Origin: Epiperipatus broadwayi
Lineage: Eukaryota; Onychophora; Udeonychophora; Euonychophora; Peripatidae
NCBI GenBank assembly: GCA_028023455.1
Contig: JAQFVV010006652.1
Location: 312,001-376,000 of the forward strand
DNA: 64,000 nucleotides
Reading direction: 5' to 3'
Below are positions 45,799-59,092 of this stretch, piece by piece. How positions within the stretch are numbered: position 1 is the stretch's first letter; each line of letters opens with the position of its first letter. The translations under genes and the position numbers were made by a program. Under the pieces are notes generated by a model. That model had not been told where the DNA came from. It saw nothing but the letters and a program-made list of their open reading frames with translations, and searched no databases.

Positions 45799-46868
45799 TT
45801 ACACTATTCCAGAGACATTTATTATAAGATTATGTAATCAATGAACACTAATTGGTAGAGAATAACCAAATCCCCATTCATTTCTGGCTAGTGGCATTCT
45901 TCAACTTGGAAATTTGTTGAGACTTTTAACTAGTATCTGCTAATAAAAAGTTTTATAATAGATGACCTCAGAGTAGAATAGAACAATTACTAATCTAATC
46001 TGAAGAGTGAATATAAGGCAGAAGAGTCATGTGATATGTTGTTGACCCAATACTGAGACTATTTTTTTTTCCAATTAGTCAACCAAGATCATATCACAAT
46101 CAGACTTGTGAAGTCAAAATTAATTATGTCCAAATCATCATTCTTTCATCCATGGAATCACTTCAGTTATACTAGATTTTTGTGAAAGTCCTTAAAGATT
46201 TTCTTATTGTGGTCTCTTAAGGAATAGATATGCTGTAGTGCCTTACATTAAAGACAAAAAGTTCATGTACATCTATTTGGAAGAAAGTAAATCATTTACG
46301 TATACCTATCTATAAAGAAGACAAATTATATCAATAAAGAGAATAGATACTATTTAGTTCAAAACATTTATATAATGAAAACCATAGATATTAGCAAATG
46401 CTGTAAAATGTATATTTTTAATATACCAAAATATGCATATTACTAAACGGACACTTATATAACAAATTACACAACAACCTACATTAAAGTAACCACCAAA
46501 CATAGCATCTAGTTTCATAGTCCTAATTTACAAATAGATATAAATTTAAATAATTTTTTTTTCTCTTTTTTTTTTTTGTAAATTATAACTTTGAAAATTG
46601 GTAATCTGTTTAATTGTTTGATTTAAATGTAGGCTGTTTATAATTTCTAACATGTGCATGCAGTATAGATCCTTTTAACATCCATATGGAAACTGCACTT
46701 GTAAATTATATTATTAATAAACTGATTCATACGTACATATGACAAAATTTAGTTTTAAAATTATATACATTAAGACATAGGCAAAAATATTTAACAAAGA
46801 AATATAATAATACAATCGTGAAAAAGACAATGGAGTAATAAATTAAAAAGAGAGAAAGTACACTCATA
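45799..46868. other. AT-rich spacer, no gene seen
   Basis: I see no coding or RNA gene. The block 45870-45930 resembles 50330-50360 loosely (CTGGCTAGTGGCATTCTTCA against CAGGCTAATGGCTCTCTTCA), perhaps an ancient repeat. Confidence 0.4.
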
Positions 46869-46870
46869 TA

Positions 46871-48354
46871 CTGTATTACTTTGAATTTAAGACATCCCAG
46901 AATTTAAGATGCAGTAGATTTTAAGCTTGAAAAATTGGATAAAAAATTTTTTTAATGATTTTATTGAAAAATAAGAAACATTTTATTTCCTTAAATAGGA
47001 ACTAATATAAATGCAATAAGCCACCTAATTTATTGCTAATCTTCTTCAGACACATTTTCACTTTCTACATCTTCACTTTCAGAACTTAAATTCTCATGGA
47101 CACTATTCTATCAGGGTACATCATCTTCAGTGTCATTTAAATCATAAGCAGTGCCACATTTTAAAAAAGATTTTTTTGATCATTTATTTCTTCATGGTTA
47201 TCTTTGCAAAACCCACAAATTAAAAATTGCCATGTGATTCAACACAGCAGATATTAATGATTGTATTACTATGGGAAATATGACATCAGCAGAAATAAAA
47301 TGTTAAAATATTCATATTAGACTGTTGAGATGAAAGTTGATGACACAAACAAAAATATTTAAAGTATCTGTTAATGTTTGTATTTTTATTATATAATTAA
47401 GTTCCAACATTGTTTGCATTACAATTTTTTTTTTTGAATGTAAATACAGTATTGACATTTAATGTTACTGTTCAATCTTCTTTCTTTTGATTAAAACACT
47501 TTTCTAAAATGCAAATTAATAATTTGCCAGATTAATAAAGTAAATAAAAAAAAAATTTTAAATTAATTTCTATTTAAAATTGATGAAAATAATCTATAGT
47601 GGCAAACATAAAATATATGTTTGTCAGCCAATTATAAATTGCAATCAACATTATAATGATTTTTTTGTCAAATTGCTTTCATATAAAAGGAAATATTTTC
47701 TATTAAAATTTCAATCATTCTTCTAAAATGATTAATATTTCACAAATATTTTGTGAAAAAAAAAATAAATGTGTAAAAAAAAAAAGTTCTAAAACATATG
47801 TTTTCATTTTGAAAATCAAAACAAAAAAGTCAGAATTGTCAAAATCATTGGCACGTACTCTCTTTGTGTAGAAAATAAAAAACAACCAATCAGCAAAATC
47901 AGCACCTTGGAAGGCAGGCTCTTATCACATTGTTATAATTTTAAATTTAAATATTAGTGATTTATTAGTTGTAAAAAATTTCAAAGGTTTCAGCATTATT
48001 CAGCATGATTTTCTCAATAAAATAACAGTAAAATCAGCAAAATAACATTAAAAGGAGTGGTTTGAGAGAGAGAGTTAAAGTCATTTGTGAAATTAATCTC
48101 CAAAAATATTGACATTTAATGTTAAATCTTTTTTCTTTTGATTAAAAAAGATTTAACATGTTATTCTACACAGGGATATCAATAATCATAATACTATGCA
48201 TGTGCATAGTGTAAAGCAAAAACACAATCACTGGAAAATATTACATTGGCAGAAATATAATGTTAAAAATGTTTGTTTTGAATTTTAGATGCACTCCTCT
48301 TTTATGGATCCAAAAATTTGAAAACAAGTGTATGTTATATTTGAAGTAATATGG
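46871..48354 (-). mobile_element. Tigger/pogo-type DNA transposon remnant
   Basis: The ends are inverted: CTGTATTACTTTGAATTTAA at the left and, reading inwards from the right, CCATATTACTTCAAATATAA. Each is directly flanked by TA (46869-46870 and 48355-48356), the TA duplication of Tc1/mariner-superfamily elements. On the minus strand near 47040-47170 a broken frame reads FLKCGTAYDLNDTEDDVP and, after a stop-broken gap, an acidic tail ESEDVESENVSEED. The TEDD word and the acidic end fit the C-terminal part of Tigger/pogo transposases. No DDE core is readable. Internal direct repeats (GACATTTAATGTTA at about 47453 and 48111) show later rearrangement. Confidence 0.65.
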
Positions 48355-48746
48355 TATGAATGCATTGGGCATGTTTAGTACTATGTTCATTCAATGATTC
48401 TGTCTTTAAAAAATAGTACATTTTTTTATTTTAATTGTGATGAAAATTAATGATGATGATGATAACAATAAACAGAAAAAGATATACAATACTAATGCAG
48501 CAGACATTTTTGTGATATTTTTGCAAATGTGATGACAGCAATTGCGCTGTGAATTAAAAATTAAAATTTCATTTAAAATGGTCCAATCTGCAAAAATAAT
48601 GATGACCATAATTCTTCCAATCTAAAAAAACCCTATGAAAGGGTTTTGTTTTTAATTTATTACCAAATTTCTGAATCTATACAACTATTTTTCACTTATA
48701 AAAAATGGTCTAAAGTCAATATTCTCAACTAAAATCTTCATAGAAG

Positions 48747-48860
48747 TCAAGCGTTGGTAGCTGAGGAGGTCAGCGCAGCTGCATTGCAAGCAAGCAATTG
48801 CTTGCAGACAGTTGTCATGGGTTTGCTTCCCAGCCGATGCTTTCACATATGGAAAAAAAA
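48747..48860 (+). repeat. tRNA-derived SINE, family 1, copy C
   Basis: The head reads TCAAGCGTTGGTAGCTGAGG, then a B box in GTTTGCTTCCCAG, then GATGCTTTCACATATGGA and an A tail. It is flanked by a 14-bp target duplication, AATCTTCATAGAAG (48733-48746) and AATCTTTATAGAAG (48861-48874). Between the boxes it has an extra GCAAGCAAGCAATTGCTTGC palindrome absent from the other two copies. Confidence 0.9.
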
Positions 48861-48874
48861 AATCTTTATAGAAG

Positions 48875-51800
48875 CTCAACATTTTCTGACACAAGTTTAA
48901 TGCTTTTTTCAGTCTTCCCTAAAAATATCACTAACTATGAATGTAATTTTAGTAGTTTAAGAAAGTAATCCTAATGTGAATTTCTTATCTAGCCAGCTCC
49001 AGAAAAATTTACTTTGTCTTTCTTTCTAAATCAATTATTTTCATTTTATCACATAACAAAACCACATCATTTCTTTCAGATTTGCATAATTGCAACTATT
49101 ATTAACTTTGTACTTTAGAACTATTTTAAAGAAAATTTTAATTTTGAAATTCATAATAGCAACATATTTTCATGCATGCAAACACTGTCATTGTGATCAA
49201 AACATGATTGGATGCATGATATGCAAATGAAATTTATAAATTCTAATTTTTAAAAAAATCCTTTTTATAAACTCTGGAGTATTGAATCAGTGAGTCTTTA
49301 GTCAGAAGAAACCATGGCTAAACTAGATTTAAAAGCTTGCAGTATTAACTAGATTTTAATTTACCTAGATAACATGCACACATGTGTTTTTCTTTTCCTT
49401 TACAAATTACTCAAAATTTAAGACTTTTTTAATATAGGAATATAAATGCAAAAAAAAAAAATACATATACATATAATGTTCACCTTAAATTACTTATTCA
49501 TCATAGAAGTGCTGTCCGATCTTTCAGCATCAGAAAAAATACAAATAAACAGCAATGATTCAGACTTGAATCTTTTTAAACACAAAAGTAGTGTGGTTGA
49601 AACTGTAACAGTTGGTTGCATAATGTCATCTAGCTTTATACATTCTTTAATGATGTTTTGAAAAGCAGATTTTATATTCCACCTAAAATATGTTGTCAAA
49701 GAGCACTGTGATTGTAATGTATAATCATCAACAAAGATGTGTCACACTCTTATCATGTCAAAAATTATTGAAGCATCATATATTTAGTATTCACTCTAGC
49801 TAATAAAAAATAAAGCAGGAAGGTTTTCTTTCCATCCAACTCTGCCTTTTAAATCCTCATACCAATACTTGCCCTAATGTAAACCATCTTTAATTATTTT
49901 ACAGAATAAAAATTAATGTTGTACCATTTACAAATATTAGTCTATTATATACATCTTATGAATGTAAAAAAAAAAAAAAACATGGACTAGGTGCTCTTGA
50001 GTGTGACACTTTCCCCTCTAGTGATAAATCACATTGCTTTTGTTTTATGGACCTCCTAAAATACCATGAAACCAAGATAAGACTAGCTATGGTCAGACTA
50101 CCAAAAAAAATTGTGTTAATGACTTCTTAGCTATCTAAAAATATCTTAGAATTTAAAGCCTAAACTATAAGCATGCCAGATGAGCACCCCAACCACTACA
50201 TCACAAAACACTTCTACAGAACTACTATTTATGGTGAAGCTAGCATGCTAATAGCTCTAAACAAGTTTTTTTGATAAATGCTGCAAAAAAATGCATTTAA
50301 AATCTCTATCTAGAATCATTCATATCCCCAAACTGGTTTCAGGCTAATGGCTCTCTTCAGTGAAACATTAGGATATTCAGACACTAGATCTAAAATATAA
50401 ACTTAAGCCCAGCATTTTATAGAATACTTAACTATTAAGTAGAAAATAAGAAATTTTCAGACATCTATATGTCTTCAAATCCAGCTATCTAACTTAAATA
50501 GCCATATGGGACTAAACTAAATGCAGATACACCATATATTAATAGCCTTAGCAATATAACATCGTCAAAAACATAAAAGTCAAACTACAGTAGTAAAAAA
50601 AAACAGTCATATGTCACGTGACTTATTTAGCTTATATTTACAAATGTAATATAATGCGCTTACTAATAGCTAGCTCTAAACAAATCCAGATAGTGTGGTA
50701 AATAATGACAAACTAAAGTATCCTCATCGATAACTCTGTATTGTCATTCGTTTCCTAGCCCCCTCCCCTCTCTACAGAATGCTTAGCAGTAAATCCTAAT
50801 ATACAGTCAAATTTAAATAAATTAACGATATAATATAATACAAAATATCTCTATATAAACAGTAATAATATTTATAATAATAATCATGCACAAAAAAGCT
50901 CTTCGGCAAATATTAATTTTTGCCCTTTTCAATGTGCGTTAATTAATTTACAATTACGATCTATATTGCATACATGGGATATCTACCTTTTTATATAAAA
51001 TTAACTATAATCTATTAAAACCATACAATATTACAATTTCATAAGAAATAAACGAATTATTTTAAAATATATTTCAACAATATTATTGCGCTAGAGTTAA
51101 TTTCTCCTAGGAAAATTAAACATGTTTCCTAGTTTTTGTTTTACTATTTTCAGAAAAATACAATTATTCAAGTCATTTTTTTAATTTTAACAACGAGATT
51201 CTTAAAAATAAAAAAATTAAAGTAAAATATATTTTAAAGATTTTTTTTAGTTTGATCTCGGTTAAAATTCTACTCCAAATGCTAACGCTTTTCAACATGC
51301 AATCTAATATATATAAAAAGGTAAAAAACTAATTTAATACTTTAAATCAAACTTCACTTATTCTTTCTAGTCACATACACGCACATAAGCATCTACATGC
51401 TTATATACACACAGATGATACGAAAAGAATTTATCATTTTTGAAAGTTTAATTAAAGTAAAAATTAGCAATGTATATACTAAAACTACGCAATGAATTTA
51501 TTTTTTAAATTCAATTTTCATTATTTATTTTGTTAATTAATTTTATTATTGTAGTTTGTGAAGATTAATTTAGTATACATCAGTACTAAAAGTAACAATA
51601 ACATTTAATAACAGCTAACTGTAGAACAAAAAATGGTAGCACTTTTCTGTAAATGTCTACTCCAAGATTTTCCACAACTATATGAACGAACTTTTTGATA
51701 TTCAATCTCCCATTCTTAGAATAAACATCACAAACATACGTAAGGAGACACGAAATGATATATATGTGTATGTCTATCAATGTTTGTGTATATATGTTGG

Positions 51801-52190
51801 ATATTGGTTAATCTATGGATACAAAGTAAACACACAGTCATGTATCCATTCTCACTATATACCTTTGTACAATGATGATCATAAAGCATACTACATGACA
51901 CTATGCTATGTATAGGTGGCAATATTTTACAGATATATATATATAGATTGCAGTGATGGGTTAGGTTATTATGTCGATCTTTAACAGTTTTAAATTTCCA
52001 AAAATATATATAAGCATTCTAGATATCCTTGCAAACACAGCAATAACAATTATTTCAAATAAATAAAATCAATCTTTTCTAAATATATCTAATCAAACCA
52101 TAAATTAAATGATTGGTCAATTATTTATTGGTGTGTTCTATCTTATGAATAATCATAATAATAAGTAACTGAATGCTTGGGAATTCATAA
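48875..52190. other. AT-rich spacer, no gene seen
   Basis: On the minus strand near 50115-50205 the sequence GTGATGTAGTGGTTGGGGTG resembles the 5' half of a tRNA and may be an old SINE. The open frames around 49446-49699 and 51586-51922 overlap on both strands with no recognisable product. Confidence 0.4.
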
Positions 52191-52290
52191 GACATTCAAG
52201 AACTGGCAGTGATAGAGTTGGACTGTGATTCACGAATTTTGAACTCCACAATCTGCTATTTATTCACTGCATCAGACTTTGCAAGTAAAC
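52191..52290 (+). repeat. possible tRNA-like SINE remnant
   Basis: GGCAGTGATAGAGTTGGACT is A-box-like and is followed, some 25 bp later, by TTTTGAACTCC as a B-box-like word. I found no second close copy in the window, so this is weak. Confidence 0.3.
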
Positions 52291-55200
52291 AATCACAATA
52301 ATAAAAAAGTCTTAAAAATAATTACTATTTCATAAAAAATATTTGTTATAATAACTTTAGACTAATGAATAGGGAATGATAAACTGAAGATGCTATTGCT
52401 AGATATTATTTTCATCTCATAATTATATATCGCATACTGAAATGTATTCCGGTTTCACTTGTTTCTTCTATTAATTTTTCATAAAAGGATTACATATTCT
52501 TATCTTTATTATCTTTATTCTATATCATTTTATTTCTATTTATTTACTTATTTTTTTCTTAATATTTCATAAGCAATAATAGTACTAGCAATAGTAGTAG
52601 TACTTTATATTAAGTTGACATTTCTATAATCACATGAACAACTTTTTTCTGAATAACCTCTGTCTGTTGGAGTTTTGGATGGCTTAAAGTTGCATTCTTT
52701 ATTATGATGAGAAATTTATTTTGCACCACAATCTTGCTACTAATATCTATACTGGACATTATAATCTGAATTGGCAATAATTTATCACAATTTTATCAAC
52801 AGTAAAACAAAATATCCACAAGATAAACATTAATCATAAATTCTCTCATATGTTAAAAGCTGGAAATTTTTATGAATAGGCAGAATGCCATTCACATAAT
52901 AACCAAAGGTCTATGTTGACTTGAGGATAGCTAATAATATTAGCTTGCCTTATTTTCTCTATTATTTTGTATACTTTAATGAAATAAAAATTGACTTTTA
53001 AAAAGAGCATAATTGCTTATGTAAATTAAATAAAATAACAGAGATTAAATAAAATAACAGAGATTTAAAAAATGTATATTAAATACTTTTATTGACCATG
53101 CACTAAAATAAAAAAAGTAATAATTGTTTTTTCATCCACAATTGGGATTTTTAGATTTAACTTGAAATAAAGGCATGGATGATCCAGAAATTAATTCTTT
53201 GTTATAAAAATAGAGATTGACTTAAATAATTTCTTAACCCCCCACCCAGGCCTTATTCCAAATTAAATCTAAAACTCCCAATTATGGTTGAAAAAGCAAT
53301 TACTTTTTTTTCTTTTTAGTGTATGATTAATAAAAGCATTTAATATAACTGTCTCTATTACTTTTAAGTTTTTAGTATTGGCATAGAAAATGAAAATGTA
53401 AAACTATATCATACTTTAAATTGATTGGACACTTATCACTGATATATATATATCACTAGATATGTTTATTGTAAGTTAAAAATATATATTGCTTATCTAT
53501 ATATCATATTTAGTATGTGTACATAATAATATATGAATATCTAAGTGATTAAAAAATATGAAATATTCTTTTAAGTGAAAAATAATTAACATTTTTATTT
53601 TGATTGGAATTTTTTTATTATTTGAAAAAAAAAATGCTTGTCAAAACTATATTGTAAATGAACTTCATTTAATACATATAATTTTACTTTAAATCAATTT
53701 CACACATATAGTGTAAATATATCACTAGATATTTCTTCAGTAAGTGAATATGTATACTCTTTATGTATATATATTTAATATGTGTATATTCTTATATATA
53801 AGTGTAAGAATGCTCAAGGCTAAATGGATTTATAAGTAATCATTAAAAGACAGTCATCATCTAAGGTGTTGACTGGCTTTAATGAATAATCATATTGTAA
53901 GTTGTGGCCCTTATATTTTCCTCCAGTATCATTTACACAATCTTTTTGGTATAATTTGAATCCAAGACCCCATATAATAATATTATCTATTAAATACTCC
54001 ATTAATAAAAATGAAGCACTATAATTGAGAAATCATTAGTTGGTACATACATTTAAACCCCAACTTAATTATATAATAAATACATATTTGAATTAAAATA
54101 TAAAATGCAGACATGACAACTAACCTTTACTAATGTTATCTCATTAATTGTGATGTAAGTCTGATACCTTACAATAATATGAGAAAAATATGATCAGATA
54201 GAGTGAATGCAAGCAAGGAATGAAATTATTTTAAAGGAAAGAAACAAGTAAAAATGTTATTGTTATAATAATTACTAATAATGACATAAACAGTGGACCT
54301 AAATCAAAATCACAAACTTAATATTCAAAATCATCTAAAATTACCTTTAATAGAATATACTCATTTTAATAATTAAAAAATATAAAAATCAACAAGCTTT
54401 TTCTCTGAATTCAGATAAAAATTTCTCATTGGCTGAACAACTTGCATAAATTTAAGCAGAGAATTCAAACTTGCAATTCAAATAGAAATACCATTTGCCA
54501 TTGTGATGAAATAGTAATAGAAATAACTATTTGAATATTCAAGAAAGTAATGAAAAGCATATAGAATTAAAACTAACCAACTGAGGAAGTTAAAACTGAA
54601 ATCTTCAAAATTAAATTGAAATTATTCGAATTTCCAAAGTGTTTCTAATTTTTGAACCATAGATTGAACTAACTTGGATTAAGGAGATCTAATAGTATAT
54701 TCTAATAAATATATATAAATAGCAGTACAAATAACCATGCATTGATAATTGCAAAATCACATCAGGGAAAGAAAGTCATCACTCATGAACCTATAATTGT
54801 CAAAACTAGGATGAAATTGCCCTAGCATTTAACATGTGTTATGAAACATCAAGTTTACCATTAATAAATGGATCAAACAACTCTACACTCCAAAGAAGAA
54901 GTTCCACGTATGGAAAGTACAAGTGACTTAATGGATGTTCTAGAACATTCACATTTTACCATCTATACCCAAAATGGATTAATGAGGATAATTAAAATGA
55001 TTCACTGGAACATTTTTCCTTATGAACTTTAAAATTATATTTCGGTTGACATCATGAATTTTATTTTTATATCAATGTTTACATTCATATCTTTCTTTTA
55101 ATATGGATACAAAAAAGGAGGGAAGTAAGTGTTAATATGTAACATAATGGATAAATATTATTGCCATTATTGTAAATAAAATAAAATATAGGTGATTGTA

Positions 55201-56073
55201 AGGGTAGCTTACAACTCAATCATACCAACCAAAATTAGCCCATGTTTCAATTTGAACCCATCTAAAACTCATGCAAATCACCTGGATGTTATTTCACTAT
55301 TGTGAGCATATATATGCAATGCATATGCTTATTAGTAATATTTGAACAAAAGAAAGTCATGATAGACAGATTGTGTTGTATGTTTTAAAACCAAATAATA
55401 CTACATGACACAAACTGAAATTAAGCAAACTTGGAGATGACCTTGATGTCAAGTTTAGTCGCTAGGAAACTGAGTATGAAAATAAAATCGTAATTCTATT
55501 ATTATTTTTTTAATGAATTGTTTCATTGATAATATAAATACAACAATAAGAAGCGATTTAAAAGGAAAATAAGGATTTTAAATCAAGGACACTATAAAAG
55601 AAAAATCAATTTTAAATCGTTCTTCAAAAATAATGCTTTTGCTATAAAAACTTAACATCAACTAAATAGAAATTTCAAATGTAAGAAAATGGAGAATGTT
55701 GTTCGAAATAATAATTATTTTTAATTAGATACAGTGATATAAAACCCCATCAAATTGAAAGCAATTGTTTATTAAGTGAACTTTAACAAAAATTCATATA
55801 AAGGTGTGCAATAATAAAATTTCTTTTCAAACTGTTAGTGTAAAATTTGGATACTTTTCAAATACAGACAGAAGAAGGGAACACAAACATTGCCAGTAAT
55901 CAAAAGTAATTATGGAGTTTATCTAACCTAGAAAGAAAAATATTCAATATTAAATTGTAATTCATGAATTCAAACAATTTTATAAAAAACTGTAAGATGC
56001 ATGTGGGGTAAAACTGTCATGCTATAGTGTTTGATCACTCTTGTTCCTAACATGACTGTGTGAAACTTCCATT
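52291..56073. other. AT-rich spacer, no gene seen
   Basis: Two loosely related AT-rich blocks with ATATATCACTAGATAT lie at 53440-53520 and 53710-53790. A 16-bp unit with AAATAAAATAACAGAG is duplicated at 53028-53063. No gene was recognised. Confidence 0.4.
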
Positions 56074-56532
56074 GTCTAGTTCAGGGGTGCCCAACCCATA
56101 GCTCGCGAGTCACATGTGGCTCACACAACCATTTAATGTGGCTCGCATTGCACTCTTCAAATTGATAAAATATTTTATATATCTTGACGCCACATGCACA
56201 CACTAAAAAATAAACATTTTTACAATACAAATGATAATGGGAATGAAACAAATCAGATGATTCATAACAGTGTCCAATGAAAAAAGTGTATTTGAAATAC
56301 ACGAATTTCATTGGTTTCATTTTCCATTCTCGAATTGTGCAGTCAACACGCTACTTTACAGCGCTACCGTCAATTGTTTGCTATAGTTTGCATGAAACAC
56401 AAGAGACACGACAGTGAACACAGAACAAATTTCGAAGTTGTTAGCGAAGTAAGTATTTCGTGTCTCACACTGGCATAAAAAATAGTCGCTTCTTCTAAAT
56501 TTTGTAATTCTATCTTTTTTAGCTCCATAATC

Positions 56533-56967
56533 ATGTCAATATATGAGCCGGAAAAAAAGAAAAAACGTACCTACAATTACATTTTCAATGACGAGTGGGA
56601 AGAGAAATATTTTTTCATAAACTTTAAGAATAAATGTATTTGTTTAATATGCGGATCAACGGTTTCTGTTGGGAAAAAAAGCAACGTTGAACGACATTTT
56701 AAAACTCTTCATAATAAATATGATACTGATTATCCTTCAGACAGCAATCTAAGAAAATGTAAAGTGAAAGAACTGAAAAACACATTAGTTGCCCAACAAT
56801 CAATGTTTACCAAGTCTGCAAATAAAACGAAGGTTGCAACAGTAGCATCATTTAAGATTGCACATATACTTGCAATTCATAAAAAGCCCTTTGATGATGG
56901 CAACATAATAAAAGAACAATGCTTGCTGCATCGGAGATTTTATTTCAAGAAGCCAAAAATAAAATGA
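56533..56967 (+). CDS. hAT transposase N-terminus with BED-like zinc finger (ZBED/GTF2IRD2-like)
   Basis: A 144-codon ORF starting MSIYEPEKKKKRTYN, within the hAT element. The basic start could be a nuclear signal. Residues 35-60 form a BED-like zinc finger: C37-x2-C40 then H55-x4-H60, preceded by the conserved aromatic WEEKYFF (22-28). A later LVAQQSMFTKS and ASFKIAHILAIHKKPFDDG (residues about 106-124) matches the linker typical of the transposase family to which vertebrate ZBED5 and GTF2IRD2 belong. In the family this part binds the transposon ends. The ORF then loses frame near 56940. It is the first exon-like part of a single broken gene, whose remainder follows to 58229. Confidence 0.85.
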   Translation: MSIYEPEKKKKRTYNYIFNDEWEEKYFFINFKNKCICLICGSTVSVGKKSNVERHFKTLHNKYDTDYPSDSNLRKCKVKELKNTLVAQQSMFTKSANKTKVATVASFKIAHILAIHKKPFDDGNIIKEQCLLHRRFYFKKPKIK

Positions 56968-57499
56968 AATTTTGTGCTTTTCAGGACATCCAATTACCCA
57001 GAAATTCTACACTCGTAGAGAGACTTGTCTCAAAATGTCAAAGAACAAGTAAAAACTGATTTACAAAAAGTTTTCTAAGTTTACATGCATGAATCAACAG
57101 AATCTGCAATGTAGCTCAAGTAAATATTTTTATAGGGGCTTGATAATTGCTCAGGAAAGATCTATATCGTTTTGCCATTAAAAGGTAATACACGAGGGAC
57201 ATATACAAGTTATAAAAAATATTAACTGAAATTAAATTTCACTTCAAAAACTTGTGTCCATAACAACAGAGGAGCACTCCGATTGGTTCTGGTGTTGGTT
57301 TCCCTTTTGAGAAGAGCGAATTTCCAAACTTTTTTACTTACCATTGCATCATACATCAACGGCATATGTACAAAGTTTTAGTTAGAACATACAATGAAAT
57401 TGTTTGAAAATTGTACTCATTTGGCCAGACCACTTCAGAGTAATTGTTCAAAATACTGACTGATGAACTTGGCTGAGTATGGAACTTTGTTGTTACACT
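56968..57499 (+). pseudogene. hAT transposase, degraded catalytic middle
   Basis: Between the two open parts the translation is broken by stops and frameshifts. Recognisable fragments are LVSKCQRTSK, KNLCP and LHHTSTAYVQSF, the last being equivalent to a conserved 'H-CxxHQ-LC' type block of hAT catalytic cores. The catalytic aspartates cannot all be placed in one frame. Transposition by this copy itself is therefore not expected. Confidence 0.7.
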
Positions 57500-58229
57500 C
57501 GAAGTTAGATGGCTTAGTAAGGGAAAAGTTCTACAACACTTTTAGACTTCTTCCGGAAATAAAACGTTTTTAGAATTCAGAAATGAAACTTATGAAGAAC
57601 TTGATAATCATAGCTGGTTATCTGATTTAGCGTTTCTTACAGACATAACAACAAAAGTGAACAAACTGAATCTTGAACTTCAGGGTAAAGAAAAAACTAT
57701 TATTGAATTAATTGGAAGTATCAACGCTTTTAAATCAAAACTAAATTTGTGGATATCCCAAATAGAGAAATGTAACTTTTGCCACTTTACAAATTTGGAA
57801 AATTACACAAAGAAATATAAGGACATTGACACAATGAGATATTCAGAAAATCTCGTCGAGCTTAAAAATAATTTCGAAATTAGATTTTCTGATTTTCGTA
57901 AAATTCAGCCCATTGCTTCATTCATTTCAAATCCATTTGTTGATACTAATATTTCTGAAATGTCGCAACAAATTGCAAACATGTTAAATAAAAATTCTAC
58001 TGATCTGGAAATGGAAATAATCGATTTTCAATCTGATTTACAATTAAAAACAAGAATATTACAAACAGACTTTTGGGTACTTGTAGGTGAGAAAAAATAT
58101 CCACTTTTAAAAGAAACTTTTCAAAGGCTAAACTCCTGCTTTGGATCAACTTACCTTTGTGAAAGTGGTTTCTCAACAATGAATTTGTTAAAATCAAAGT
58201 TCCGCTCCAGGATAACAAATGAACACTGA
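57500..58229 (+). pseudogene. hAT transposase C-terminal part with dimerisation region
   Basis: The start overlaps EVRWLSKG (about 57500-57523), the family's conserved VRWLS block. From 57657 a 190-codon open frame runs unbroken. It contains an alpha-helical region (NKLNLELQGKEKTIIEL and on, near its start) and ends with LCESGFSTMNLLKSKFRSRI, the classic C-terminal dimerisation motif of hAT transposases. A stop after TNEH interrupts, and the reading continues as RLHEF, the normal end. The broken middle separates this part from the N-terminal zinc-finger ORF. The minus-strand ORFs over it are shadows. Confidence 0.85.
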
Positions 58230-58534
58230 AGACTGCATGAATTTAGCCAAACACAAAACCAGAAACAAAAACTGCAGGTGATATGCGTGTCAGGTTTCAC
58301 ATAAAAAAAAAAAAATAACTTTGTGTACCACATTTTTAATAAATAAATATAAATAAAATGTATTTACATTTTTTTTCTTTTTAGCATATTATACCAGTTT
58401 GTTTTTTTTTAATTTGTGAATTATGTTTATAAATGTAATATGAAAAATGCAATATATAATTGTGGCTCCCCAAATTTTTTTAAATTCTCAACTGGCTCCC
58501 GTCAAGTTAAAGGTTGGGCATCACTGGTCTAGTT

Positions 58535-58937
58535 TGATAATACTCCTAAGAAAATGTCTATTGTCCAACCCAAGATGTATACAGGAAAATCAAGAAATAG
58601 ATCAACTAAGAGTCAAAATCCTTGTATTCTAAATGGTGTGAGGAGACATCGCTATGTGAACAATTCTTTGCCAGAGAAAAGTGATATGAAGAATTAAACT
58701 GTTATCAAAGACTTTCATGCCAAAACTCATGAACTATTATCAGGATGATTTGATGAACTTTGATTAAACCATTGAATTTTATCATATGATTATTATTGTA
58801 AATTTTTCTTTATATATTTTTTTGAAATTGTTATTTTGTTTTCATACTCAGGAGCATGAACTTCACAGTTTGTGCTTTGGAAGATTCCATTAAAAATGTT
58901 GATAGAAAAGAAAGGAGGAATGGATAAGTTTAGTTGT
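58535..58937. other. spacer between hAT element and microsatellite
   Basis: No gene recognised; the sequence left of 56074 continues here if the hAT element and one target duplication are removed. Confidence 0.5.
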
Positions 58938-58948
58938 TGTTGTTCTTG

Positions 58949-59032
<84 letters not shown>

Positions 59033-59092
59033 TGAGTAGTAGTAGTAGTAGTAGTAGCAGCAGTAGCAGTAGTAGTAATAGTAGTAGTAGTA
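58938..59092. repeat. compound trinucleotide microsatellite
   Basis: (TTG)n passes into (TTA)n and then (TAG)n with AGC and AAT interruptions. On the minus strand this gives an open frame of poly-Leu followed by Ile and Thr, which is an artefact of the repeat. Confidence 0.97.

Larger units (their letters stand above)
56082..58526 (+). mobile_element. complete-ended hAT transposon, 2445 bp
   Basis: The left end CAGGGGTGCCCAACC is mirrored at the right by GGTTGGGCATCACTG (13 of 15 positions match as inverted repeats). GTCTAGTT lies immediately outside both ends (56074-56081 and 58527-58534), a perfect 8-bp target duplication, the hallmark of hAT. Inside are subterminal GTGGCTC words at both ends (GTGGCTCACACAACC and GTGGCTCCCC) and a transposase gene in plus orientation, preserved at its start and end but broken in the middle. 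The perfect duplication suggests a fairly recent insertion. Confidence 0.95.

Noticed and set aside
50115-50205. tRNA gene on the minus strand
   Set aside because: Only the 5' half resembles a tRNA; no B box at the correct distance.
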